DNA of 64,000 nt from Lepidonotus clava (GCA_936440205.1 OW387138.1:55939526-56003525); one strand, 5' to 3'; positions 47,215 through 57,995 are shown, counted from the stretch's first letter. The notes: generated from the sequence alone by a model not told the origin. Program-made: numbers and translations.

Positions 47215-48045
47215 TTAATCAAGGTCAACACGGCTTAAGTCCACTGAAGTATTAGTACTAATTGCAAGCTCACCGGGCCGGTATTTCCCCAAAAGAACAG
47301 GCTCTCCTATGCCTATACCCATGGTAACCAACTGGTAGCGTATAATGTCCTTAGTCATCAATCTTGTCAACATGATGTCCTTCAGTTTATTAACCTTTAA
47401 ATGTGTGGGCAGTCGTGTCGATGTGCCGGTATAGCAGTCGGTCATTTGGATGACACAGTTCAATGTGTATCGTGCGCCTAGGCATATATTTTCGGCTTTA
47501 GTCAGTGTGATAGGATCGTCTGTTTGAAAGATATAATCTCCAAAATGTCCAGGGAACGTGCCTATTTTAAGCCATACACTGTGATTGCCCGAGACAAGCA
47601 AGTATACACGAAAACGAGCATCTGCGAAGATGCGATTAATTCCGGAGCAAACAAAGAATATGCTAATAATTATGGCTACGGCGAGGATAAGAAGAAGAGT
47701 GTACGAAGAGAGAAGTACCACAGTTGGGAATTCTTTAATGTTTCCGTCTCCTGGGTTGGCTTCAGATCCAGTGTCAGTTACGGTATGGTCCTGGTCCAAC
47801 AAGGCTTGCAGGGTGTCATGAAAGGTGAGGCCGGTCATCGCATCGTGTTTTGGTGGAGGGTGACCGGTAAATGGAGCAGTGAGGTTGACCAACCGGGTAC
47901 GGGTTACTCCAGGCTTATTGTGAACGACCCTAGGCCAGTGTCCGCCACTGGCAGCTCGAACAAATTCCACGCATGATACAAGAACCAAGTACGCGGCAGC
48001 TATATATTGAAAAAAAAAGAAAGAAGAGAACATGAAGGTTGTCAT
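47215..48045 (-). CDS. membrane protein 1 of the giant transposon (copy B)
   Basis: Mirror of 17568-18404, shorter by two residues in a QD-repeat. The start is placed at the in-frame ATG at 48043-48045, which directly precedes the signal peptide. Topology: signal peptide, short ectodomain with NLTAP, transmembrane helix, then a domain of about 140 residues with Cys at ICLGAR, NCVIQ and DCYTG. The gene is divergent from the transposase and convergent with the coiled-coil gene. Its conservation in both copies supports a real gene. Confidence 0.7.
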   Translation of the reverse strand: MTTFMFSSFFFFQYIAAAYLVLVSCVEFVRAASGGHWPRVVHNKPGVTRTRLVNLTAPFTGHPPPKHDAMTGLTFHDTLQALLDQDHTVTDTGSEANPGDGNIKEFPTVVLLSSYTLLLILAVAIIISIFFVCSGINRIFADARFRVYLLVSGNHSVWLKIGTFPGHFGDYIFQTDDPITLTKAENICLGARYTLNCVIQMTDCYTGTSTRLPTHLKVNKLKDIMLTRLMTKDIIRYQLVTMGIGIGEPVLLGKYRPGELAISTNTSVDLSRVDLD

Positions 48046-48892
48046 CTCAACTTTAAACAAACACCTTCGTTCCAAATTACCATGGCCAGGCTATTCAAAC
48101 AGACAGAATAAACTATAACTGCCATATGGCCACACCCTAGAATTCAGAAAACTGGCCATATTATTTAATTAGGAAGGGCGACCCCCAGAATGAATACATA
48201 TGTTTTACCTATTTTGAATAATTTGGAAAGTCGGCCATCGACTCGTATCACTTGTACAACAAAAGTAATTAAGAAGATTCTCACCAAGGGTGGCACTCAG
48301 GATTTTGACACTCATGATATTCACGTAGCCGTACACCAAACGCACTATATAACGAAATAAGCTGACCCTAAGTAGTAGCAGAAAGCTTAAGGTTTGACCT
48401 TCGAGCTAAACTTCGAGCTCAGTTTTCAAGGCAGATGAAATCCTATGACCAGTCGACCTGACGGCAGCCGATGCGTTTCGGAAGCTGAGGAAACTTCACC
48501 GCCCTTTAATGGATAGACCCTAGGTTTTAATGGCAGGTGTCATGCCCTCACCAGTCCAGACGGCGGACGATGCGTTTCGAAAGCTGGAGAAACTTCACGC
48601 GCCCGACAAATCACGACAACGCGCTACCGTGACGGCCAGGCTGGAGGCGACATTAATCTCCTGGTAATACTGTGGCAGGCTGTTCTCGGCTTTAATTTCA
48701 CACGGGTGTCTGAGGTTAGGAGCTCGAGTGCAACTACCCCTGGGTCGGGGCTGTGGCATGTCGCGGCAATTCGCGGCTTTCAGCTGGTGGGACCATAGGC
48801 GTCGGTCTGTACCATATATAAATACTTGTGTCGCGGTCGCAAATGGGGAAGGTTCATAGCCCTGAAGTGCTGCTGTCTAACTCAAGTTCGCC
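48046..48892. promoter_or_regulatory. divergent promoter region upstream of the transposase (copy B)
   Basis: TATATAAATA at 48815-48824 lies about 70 bp before the transposase ATG at 48893. A block containing gatgcgtttcg and gaaacttcac is present twice (about 48470-48500 and 48569-48600), a possible regulatory duplication shared with copy A. Confidence 0.5.
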
Positions 48893-51800
48893 ATGGCCTC
48901 GCGATCGTGGTGTTTCAAGGGTCTGACCAGTGACCAGGCAGAAACCAGAAGAAATATGGACACTAGCCGAAACCGATGGTGCGACACATGTAAACGTGCA
49001 GTTTCAAAAAGTACATATAACAGGAAGCATCTTAAGGAGCATGGTGAGTACCAGATAAATAGTATAACTAGGATAAAGTCACTTTCACCTGAAATCGATA
49101 TCCTTCAAAACCTTCATAGCTATAGCTTGCGCGCATAGATATTATTTTCAAATACCTACTATACTCTTAATGATCAGTTAGTGTTTGGAAAATTATCGCC
49201 AGCCTAAATCTTTTCTTGACAATTAAACAATTGTTCAAATAATGAATGACTTGAACAATGGACGTTATATATATGTATCCCTCCATGCATCTTTCTATCA
49301 TAGCTTTTGAGTCAGAGAAACAACATTGGGTGGGAAAGTCTGTACTCTGAAACCCGACTGTACATTTGATTTATTATTATACATGTGTCTTGCAGAACCA
49401 ATCCCATTTGGTTTACCTCAACGCGCTGGCAATCAGGCAGAAGTGGGTCTTGAGGCCGAAGCTGCAGATATTCAGGCTCAGGCAGGTAACCAGGCTGAAG
49501 CAGGTTTTCAGGCTGAGGCAGTTAACCAGGCTGAAGCAGGTTTTCAGGCTGAGGCAGGTAACCAGGCGGAAGCAGATATTCAGGCTCAGGCAGGTAACCA
49601 GGCTGAAGCAGGTTTTCAGGCTGAGGCAGTTAACCAGGCTGAAGCAGGTTTTCAGGCTGAGGCAGGTAACCAGGCGGAAGCAGGTTTTCAGGCTGAGGCA
49701 GGTAACCAGGCTGAAGCAGGTTTTCAGGCTGAGGCAGGTAACAAGGCTGAAGCGGGTGTTGAGGCTGAGGCAGGTAACCAGGCTGAAGCGGGTATTGAGG
49801 CTGAAGGTGGTATGCAGGTTGAGGCGGGAATTCGGGCTGAAGGTGGTATCCAGGTTGGAGCTGGTATTCGGGAAGAAGCTGCAGCTGCTAATCAGCGGCA
49901 GGCTGAAGTCGGCAATCCGGGAGAAGCAGACAGTCAGCCTGTGGGTCGCAATCAGCCTGTTGAAGAGGCGGTACCCATGGAAGCCGATGAGGAGTCACGT
50001 GATGATATGGAAGACTATTACGGTACCATGGAAGATTCCCAAGAAACGGAAGAAAATGATAAGCTTGATCCAGAGGCAGTCAACATTCGCAACAGGGCCA
50101 TCCGTCACTTAAAAGTGGTTTTCGGTGACGGGACGGGTCGTCCTAGCCCATTGGCAAGGCTTGTTAGTGGTACCCCTAATAAGAATATCCAAAGCCTATT
50201 TTCATGGGTTCTGTTCTTTCTTTTGCAGTGGCAGATCCACACCTTCACCAGTGATACGCAAATGGCTAAAGTTATGTGCTTCATTTGTGAATTATTGACG
50301 GTAGCAGGTAATGACCGGGTTTCACAAGCAGCGGAGGCAGTATTCCCCAAAACGATGCGGATGATGTACAAATGGTTGGGTACAGACCTAACGATGACTA
50401 ATTACTCTATCAGTGTATGCTGCCCGGCCTGTTATACGTTGTCGCATTCTGTGTTGTCCACCACTGAGCGTGTGCGAGCTCGAGGCTTTTACACGGATCA
50501 TAATGGTAATCAGCAACCCATTAGGTGTACTACCATCGGTGATGATTTAAAACGCTGCAACAGGAAATTGTTTTATGAGACCAAGATTGTGGGGGAAATT
50601 GCCTTCCTTCCAGTCAGGACATTCTGTTACCAGTCGCTCGAGAAGAGTTTGCAGGTTATGATGAAACGTCCAGGTTTTGAGCTGAAATGTAGAGAGTGGA
50701 AGGGCAGGAGGATACCCAAAGGAGTGTTTGCTGACATTTACGACGGTTCGGTATGGAAAGAATTTAACGCGAACAACGACGGCTTTCTTGATAATGAAGA
50801 CAACTTGGCTCTTCAGATGAATATCGATTGGTTTCAACCATTCTCTCGGAAAGCTTCGATGTCAGTAGGGGGCATTTACCTAACAATACTTAACCTACCC
50901 AGAAATGAGCGGTACAGACTTGAGAACGTCATACTATACGGTATCATTCCAAACTTAAGTAAAGAACCTGCCGACCTTACCAGTTTTCTGAGGCCCCTAG
51001 TCAACGAACTCAAGGAATTCTGGCATCAGGGAAAAAGGCTTATAACCAACGTTTGCCCAAATGGCAAGACCGTTAAGTTGGCGCTTTTGAACGTTGCTGC
51101 CGACCTGCCTGCAGGGAGGAAGACCTGCGGTTTCCTGCTACCTAATGCTATCATGGGTTGTTCAAAATGTCTGAAGGAATTCAAGAATTCAAACCGTGGA
51201 GGATTCAACATGGCGAATTGGACTCCTCGTACTCTGGACCAACACAAGGAGAGAGTGAGTGAGATTACAGCTGCATCCACCCCGAGAGAGAAAAGTAAAC
51301 TTGAGAAACAGTATGGAGCTCGTTCCTGTGTCCTCCTGGAATTGCCCTACTTCAATCCCATCAGGTAAGTTCAATCTCCAGGCCGAACAAATTTAAAGGC
51401 CAATCTTACACAGAATTATACCAAAATATTAACAATTTTAATTTGACATTTGAATAAACATTAATACAAATGTTTCCATTAGCAGTAACTGTATTATATG
51501 ACATTCATTTCTTCAGGTTCCTCTCGATCGATGTGATGCATAATGTACTGTTGGGTAAGTGTTGAAGCTTGACCTAACGTTAATTAATGTTTAGCACTGA
51601 TAATGTGTTTGAAATGGAAATTGCATTTGCCTTTAATTTGGACTATTAGTTCATTGGGGTTTCAATACCGATTTCACATATGTGCTTTTATTATTGGGAT
51701 TCAGGGACTGCCAAGCGAATGTGGAAGAGGTGGACCGACAAAGAGTTGTCAAAGAAGAAGAAGAATTCAACAGATGACGTTGTACTAAGCGCTAATCAGG

Positions 51801-52978
51801 TGTTGACTATTGATACTCGTCTGAATCAGTTTAAAGAGGGACTACCGGATGACTGCGTGGTAACTAACATCAAATCGAACGCTGGGATGTGGACGGCAAA
51901 GGAGTGGAAGAATTGGGTTACAGTCTCGTCTGGATACTGCCTCCAGGGCCTTTTGCCGGAGAATATGCTTCATAGCTGGCAGCGTTTCGTAGAAGCCACT
52001 CGACTTCTGTGCAAGCCTTGTATTACACACCACGAGATAGAACAGGCACACAGGAAACTATTGCACTTTTGTAAGAGCACAGAGCTCCAGTTCGGTTCTG
52101 ATTTCATTACCCCAAACATGCATCTACATCTCCATTTAAAGGAGTGTCTCCGGGAGTATGGTCCAGCTCCCAGTACTTGGCTGTTCAGTTTTGAGCGGTA
52201 TAATGGTTACTTGGGGGATGTGCCGACTAACAATCGCCAGATAGAGAAACAATTGTTTGAGAGGTTTCACAGGATGAGTCGTGTCAGTCAGGCGCGCGCC
52301 GAAATGCCGTCCAAACACGAGGGGAAATTTGGCAAACACTGCCAGCTGGGAGAAGGAGAGAAGAAAGCAAGAACGGTCCTGGAAACACTCGATGTACCCA
52401 ATGAGCGAGATTTCGCGCAGTGCGAGAGCCTATGGAGTCTCCCCGACGGCTTCGAGACATTTAGAGGAGAAAATGTGTGGATCGACTCGGACGATCTTGA
52501 GCTGCTCAAAAAAACATACAAAAAGATGTACCCCACAGAACCGGAGATCCTAGAGAAGTCATTTCTGCCTTCAGTTTACGTGAAGTCTAAAGTCGCAAAA
52601 TATGGCCCCATGACTTATTCCAGCACAAATTCCAGCAGTGGTAAAAAGTTGTCTAGACTAATGGCAAATTGGTACGACGACGGACAGACTGACCCCCGGG
52701 AGCGACCGTGCATCGCCACCCACTACATGAAACATTACATACAATGTAATGCAACCGGGCAGAAGAGGCAACATGTGTTTGCAGCTGTGAAGTGGTACCG
52801 ACCCAGCACCGTCGATTCCAGATACATAAGTCCTTATACAATGTGGCACAAGGAAAAGTTCGAGCAACCTTCATGGGCATCTTTCCTGCCTGTTATGCGG
52901 ATAAGTGGACATTTTGGATATGTGGTTGAACAAGAAAATATGATCGTATGTCCCCTTCGGCGCCACGACTTCTTGTAG
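48893..52978 (+). CDS. CACTA/EnSpm-type transposase (copy B), spliced
   Basis: Four exon blocks with GT-AG borders: about 48893-49043, 49396-51364, 51517-51554 and 51705-52978. Splicing is usual for CACTA transposases. Block 1 encodes a C2H2 finger (C-x2-C-x12-H-x3-H, WCDTCKRAVSK). Block 2 has the Ala/Glu/Gln repeat, an acidic region and the tnp2-like core. Likely catalytic acids are the Asp of NIDWFQPF and the Asp of AADLPAGRK, followed by a CSKC knuckle. Block 3 supplies SIDVMHNVLL. Block 4 has the DUF4218-like TWLFSFERYNGYLG and a C-terminal RHYMKHYIQ/QKRQHVFAAVKWY-type region. It cuts and pastes the element through its CAC...GTG ends. This annotation describes natural exon layout only. 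Confidence 0.87.
49480..49800 (+). repeat. 36-bp tandem repeat inside the transposase (copy B)
   Basis: Units encode NQAEAGFQAEAG. A larger block that includes DIQAQAG is duplicated here relative to copy A, so the array is longer. It is open in two frames on the plus strand. Confidence 0.85.
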
Positions 52979-53838
52979 ATCTAGAGGACCTATAGATATA
53001 TATAACGAACTCGTGCACGTAGTGTCCGAAATTAAGCTGAAAACGTATGCATCATTAATGAGATTGTGCACCACAAATATTGGATATGCACTCCCCGATA
53101 TATGGGAATGAAAAAATTCCATGAGAAGTGTGCACATGTATAAAAAAATGTGCAAACCTTAAAAATAACGCACCTGGCAGTGAGTGTGCAGAATCACGAG
53201 TGTGAGTGTGCAGATCTAGACTCACGAGTGTGAGTGTGATCCCCGGGTGAAGGCCTATAGGCCCGGCCTATAGGGTGCAGCAGCTTAATTTCGGACAATG
53301 TCCGGTGTTTTATATGCATTGTTAGGATTATGTGATTTAGACGCTTTTGCCAACAAAAGCAACATTTTTTTATTAGGAATAATTATATTACGCCCTAAAC
53401 CTTATAATGTGACTACTTTCAAATTTAAAATAAAAGGTAGGAAATTACTTCGCAAGGTTACGGTGCCAGGATGTGCGACTTTGAGGTACGTTTTCTGAAG
53501 TTATTTCACAGGCTGGGGGTGTGGGGCCGTGTGCATTTACGGGTGGTTTCTTGAGTCAGGTGTCAGGACGTGCACATCCAGCTGCCAGGGCTGCGCTGCG
53601 CGAGCGACACCTTATGTAACACCTGACACCGGTCGCTCAGGCTGCTCGGCTGACCTAGATGGCCCCTCATTACCCTGCCCCCCGGGGGGGTCGGGGGGGG
53701 GGGGGGGGGGGGGCACCAGCTTTATAAGGAGGTGCCCACCACGTGCACACACACAGTCCCGCGCCAGCCTCACGACCATAAAAGCCGTACGTACGCAGAA
53801 GTTTGCTGATATTAAACACAAGCACCACATTGTGAACA
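52979..53838. other. intergenic region, transposase to PHD-like gene (copy B)
   Basis: Contains the palindrome ataggcccggcctat (about 53258-53273), cacgagtgtgagtgtg repeats, a G run (53683-53713) and a TATA-like tttataagg at 53721-53729 about 110 bp before the PHD-like gene. No coding region. Confidence 0.5.
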
Positions 53839-55360
53839 ATGGCGACCGCGCAGAAAACCCGGTAGGTGAATCAGATAACTTGCCTATAATTTGATAAGAT
53901 AACATGCCTATATAGAGAAGTAGTGTTTTTTCAGGCTTTGCGGGAGAATGACTTGGGGGTTACACTTCCATATAATTATAGAGTGTTTGTTAACAAATGT
54001 ATAATTGTGTGGATAATAGCTGTTACGTTTGGTAGATATTTTCCATTTTTTTTCGTTTTCTCCCCATACACGTAGATAACCAATTCCAGACACTTAAAGG
54101 TTGTTTTTTTTGGCTCATTCAAGCAACCATGTGCGGTCGGAGGAGGAAGAGGAATCCCAGGCATGGACACCGCGTGAGGAGAAAAATATTGAAGAGGAGG
54201 AAACGATCTGGACGGAACCCGAATGGACCGAGTGCGCGCCCCTGTTCACCCCTAAGTAGGTTTAAATTGTTCAACACTGTTGCAATTGATGGACAGGGAT
54301 GGAAGAGAAGCATGGAAAGAAAATTATTAACTTACTATCTGGTAGGATGAGTATCGTCATGCCAAATAATGCACACTGTCTAAAACCCGACGACGGACTC
54401 GCGGTCGGACATAGTTGTGGTCGCTCGAACTCATGTAACATGCTGAAACAACAGGCTCTTTTTTGGACATTTTAAAAATTGCAAATTTGTCAGACTGGCA
54501 CAATAACATGAAATAGAGATTGGATGAGAAAAATTGAGATGCCGATGATTTGGTAGTTTCGACCACCTATGTTGAAATGATGGACGGTGTGATGATTTTT
54601 GAAATTTTTTCCAGGACGCACGACCAACAACAGCTCCCGGACGGCCCATCAGAGTGGACGTGCGTCTACTGTTCGGAGGATCCGACCCAGGTTGGTACAT
54701 TTGTATTTACACGATGAAGCTAAGTGGGAAATAAAACATGTAAGCGTATGAAGGGAAATATGTATAAACAAAACAAAATGATGAGTGGGGCGATTTCACG
54801 AGTACAATTGTTCTGAAATTTGCCAATATTACGAGGGACACGCTGGTATGTAGTAAGTGCAAAATTGACTTTTGCACATTTAACTATAACCACACAATTT
54901 TTTTCAGGAGCAGGAGGAGTACTTAACGGACCAAAGGTGGAAGGCGATGGAAACGTTTGCCGAAGACCAACACGCCACACAACCGCAGGCCATATTCTTG
55001 GATGGCAACTACAGGTACGCCGGGTTTTTTTTTCATAATAAATAATATTATATAGCGACAATGATTTTCGATGATGCTACTAGGCAAAAAATAACGAGGG
55101 CATAGAATCTTGATGTTGACGTTGGAGTGAACGCCGAATTTCGTACGGTTACTAAAAATTGTGATTGATGATGGTCCGATTAGTTCGTGCACACAATTTA
55201 AAAAAATGTGTATTTAAACATGCCTCCGTAATATTTCAGAATGTACTTGGTCTGCAACTACTGCGGCCGGTGCTACCACGCCGACTGTGAGGGGGGCGAG
55301 CCTGCCAGCATCATGTGCTCCGAGGTGTTGTGCGAGTGGTGCGCCGAGGATAAAGATTAA
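53839..55360 (+). CDS. small PHD-like zinc-finger protein of the giant transposon (copy B), spliced
   Basis: Short exon blocks with GT-AG borders lie at about 53839-53861, 54125-54254, 54615-54692, 54908-55012 and 55240-55360. The predicted product is about 150 residues: an acidic segment (EEEEESQAWTPREE), then WTCVYCSEDP, an acidic helix, and a last block with VCNYCGRCYHADC and LCEWCAEDKD. The spacing Cys-x2-Cys ... Cys-x2-Cys-x2-Cys-x-x-His-x2-Cys ... Cys-x2-Cys resembles a PHD or related treble-clef finger. AATAAA follows at about 55375. PHD fingers read histone tails in host proteins; here a role in target choice or chromatin is inference. Confidence 0.6.
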
Positions 55361-55499
55361 TAGAATCGATTCAGCAATAAAATAGTACACTAGATTTTAA
55401 CTACACTTTGTGTCAAATGTCCTTTTATTTTTGTTTTTATACAGTAACACTAGCTATAGGTTAGAATTTACCTTAAATCACAGCTTCACGCTAAACTAT

Positions 55500-55862
55500 G
55501 TTTTTTGTGTGTACCTGGCAGTCTACGGCCGATCGTACAGAGTATATTGAACAGATAATGTGAGTCATAATATATGTTTCATCTAAATTTACAAATATAC
55601 TAGATCAGAGTGAAACACAGTCTTTTAATGCCTACTAACTTCTAAGTACAGTGAGAGTAGAACACTGGTAAAGCGCGGCCATCAAATACAACCCACATTC
55701 CCCGTATAGGTCTATAGGCATAGAAACTTTGCTAAATCTGAGGGGTTCCAGAGACCCCCTAATTTGGATAATTCCCTTTATTGGTAGTTTAATTGCGTAA
55801 AATTTGAGAAATCGGAGGGGGGTCAACCGAACATGGGGACCCCCCCCCCACTCCCGCCCTGA
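55500..55862 (-). repeat. subterminal repeat of copy B
   Basis: The inverse complement matches both 325-bp repeats of copy A and part of the A right end (33385-33600). It is absent from the left end of B. A conserved 63-codon shadow frame here is not a gene. Confidence 0.75.
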
Positions 55863-55879
55863 GGGGGGGGGGGGGGCGG

Positions 55880-56238
55880 GGGGGAACTGGATACGCCACT
55901 GCTGGCAATTATATTGGTGCCTGAATGGAGTGTGGGTACGTTAAGACGCCGAGAAGGTTGGGCGTGTGAAGAGAACTATGAGCGGATGGGACTATTGTGA
56001 CACAATATAGTTAACACCCCCTGACTTACACTTATATACACGCCAGAAGGGCAAGGGAAACTTTGAGGTGGGCGCAAAAGTATTACCTAACACGCCCACT
56101 GCTATGGGTGGTATAATGATACTATGATTTTTCAGGGATAATCGTGGAGTAAGACTTACACTCCTTGACACGTTTTAGAGGAAGTGGTTTCAGACAAGCC
56201 CGAGCCTGTCGAATGTATGAGTTCAAATTCTTCCCGTG
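55880..56238 (-). repeat. right terminal inverted repeat of copy B
   Basis: Inverse complement of 35254-35612 with about seven differences. It ends TTCCCGTG at 56238 and is followed by the ATT duplication. Confidence 0.9.
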
Positions 56239-56425
56239 ATTATTTGTTTCCTTGTTTCAGGTGCAGAAATTTAGTTATAGGAGGTACAATCATGTGAGGC
56301 AGATTAAAGATTTATATGTATATAAGGACTTCATAATTAAAATGCCATTGTAAAAAACGTGGTTATTGTTTGAGTGTTTCGATATATGAAAGGTTGTTAT
56401 TTGTATGAATTTAGGTGAATAACAT

Positions 56426-56762
56426 TATAGATAACGTTGTAGCAGACTACCTGTGAGTCGACACCTTTAGAAGTAGGAATTGGGGTTAAAGTTGTGGGCA
56501 TCTTGCAATGACAACATTGTGAATAACATAGTAGCAACATTGCTGGGAGTCTACAAAATTATGTTGTCACAACGTAAATCTACAAAGTTGTGGCAACGTT
56601 GTACATTCAACGTTGCAGTAAGGTTGTCAAAAGGTTGTATGGTAGGTTGTGTACAACATTGTCACAACGTTTCTGGGAGTCTACATTTTTACGTAGTGAC
56701 AACGAAAAGTTGCAACGTTGTCACAACCAAAGTGCAACATTGTCACAACGTTGTAGCAACGT
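56426..56762. repeat. ACAACGTTGT-type palindromic repeat, right of copy B
   Basis: Dense recurrence of caacgttg and gttgtcacaac. It resembles the array at 34428-34620 on the other side of copy B. Confidence 0.7.
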
Positions 56763-56847
56763 AATTTTGTTTGCTGGGTGGTGCCCCCTGGGGTTGAACC
56801 TGGGTTAATACACATATAAACCTTTCTTTATATAACACATTTTGACA

Positions 56848-57001
56848 GGGATGGCCTGCTTCAGGGACACTGGCCGTGCGGTGAACTGCTCATCCCACCC
56901 AGACCTAAACCTAACGATCTTGGTGTCACTCCCACACCAGTACCCACACCTACCTCCTGCTCTTCGAATTCCTCCGCCTCTGCTGAAAGTCTAGCGTTTT
57001 G
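56848..57001 (+). other. possible host exon (terminal)
   Basis: After a pyrimidine-rich tract and acag acceptor, an open frame of about 50 codons reads DGLLQGHWPCGELLIPPRPK and then Thr/Pro/Ser-rich sequence, ending in TGA. Composition is coding-like, but no partner exon or family is recognised. Confidence 0.25.
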
Positions 57002-57164
57002 ACAGCGATGTAATGAACTGAAGCACCTGACCCTGGTGAGAAGTGACTGCTCCGGTCCACATACTTGGTCCACTTGAGCTTGCTGGAAATGACCGCTAGA
57101 ACGCTTGCAAGTGCCCGGGCCAAGTAGGTGGCCCCATTGATTGACTCATATTATTACTATTGCT

Positions 57165-57530
57165 TCAATTGAAAATATATGGTTAGAGTGTGCGTCTGTT
57201 GCGCGGGCAACCTGAGTTCAAGTCTGGGCTGAGGTGGGCTGGCTGCTGCTCCCCTCTGCATGTCTCCCTGTGACAAAGACAGGGTTATCAAAGGCTCCCT
57301 AGTGGGCCACCGGCTGTTGTGTGTAGGGCCCTGCCTATTGGACCCTGCACATTAAAGAACATCTGCCTTGGTAAATGTGTAGGGGTATGAGCTCTGTCTT
57401 CTCATAGATTCATTCATTCCATAGATACGATCATCAACGACAGAATTGTCAAACCTTGTTATCGCCGTGATATGACCTTAGATGTTGCTACGACGTTAAA
57501 CCCGAATAACCAACCAACCAACTTGAAAAT
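57165..57530 (+). mobile_element. tRNA-derived SINE
   Basis: The head has an A box (tggttagagtgtgcg) and a B box (gagttcaagtctggg). The body is about 270 bp. The tail reads cgccgtgatatgacc ... gacgttaaacccg and then an aaccaaccaacc repeat. That tail resembles SINE tails I associate with molluscs and guides my guess about the organism. Confidence 0.7.
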
Positions 57531-57995
57531 ATATTTACCTATATATACATATATTTTTAGATGTATACATATATATATATATCGATATAGATATAAACCG
57601 TCCTGTATCCACCAAAGAGACCGTACGCGTGGCCAGACAGGTTTTTTCGATGGCCTCCTAAATGTTATGGACTGGTGAACTTTTGTGGAAAATAATATAT
57701 AAGTTTCTAAAGAAATCGTTCCTTCTTTCATTGTCAAGGAGGAAACATGTATGTGGTATTTGACGTACGCCTGGTCTAATGTCTCAGGTAGCCTTTGTGA
57801 ATCTGAAAAGTACTATATAGTACTCTGTCAGGCCTAGTCCTATCATAAGAATTCATTGTATTTATGATTCTGTTTGTTGTTCCATATATGTAGCTGGTGC
57901 TCCACTACATTTAAAGCGACAACATCAAATAATTGAATGTGAACATGGTACCGGTGTGAGTGCACGTGTTAGTGTCCCTGCTTACAGACAATTGG
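57531..57995. other. AT-rich stretch between SINE and LINE
   Basis: Contains a TA-rich simple tract (57538-57600) and no supported gene. The 5' boundary of the LINE lies somewhere between here and 58090 and cannot be fixed. Confidence 0.4.

Larger units (their letters stand above)
35254..56238 (+). mobile_element. giant envelope-bearing CACTA (EnSpm-like) transposon, copy B
   Basis: It begins CACGGGAAGAATTTG and ends with the exact inverse complement. ATT stands immediately outside both ends (35251-35253 and 56239-56241), the 3-bp duplication expected of CACTA elements. Parts: envelope (+), membrane protein 2 (-), coiled-coil protein (+), membrane protein 1 (-), transposase (+), PHD-like protein (+). 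The two terminal repeats (about 359 bp) differ at only about seven positions, so the insertion looks young. It is nearly whole, with about one or two breaks. No capsid, polymerase, retroviral integrase or reverse transcriptase is seen. Confidence 0.9.

Noticed and set aside
49366-50112. 248-codon overlapping frame rich in Arg/Leu/Gln
   Set aside because: Shadow of the 36-bp repeat array, which lacks stops in several frames. The true frame is fixed by the tnp2 core downstream.
35254-56238. Polinton/Maverick identity
   Set aside because: No DNA polymerase B, retroviral-type integrase, ATPase or capsid. Ends are CAC...GTG with a 3-bp duplication, and the transposase is of tnp2 type.
35254-56238. 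Endogenous retrovirus or errantivirus identity
   Set aside because: An Env-like gene is present, but there are no LTRs, gag, protease, RT or RNase H inside the element.
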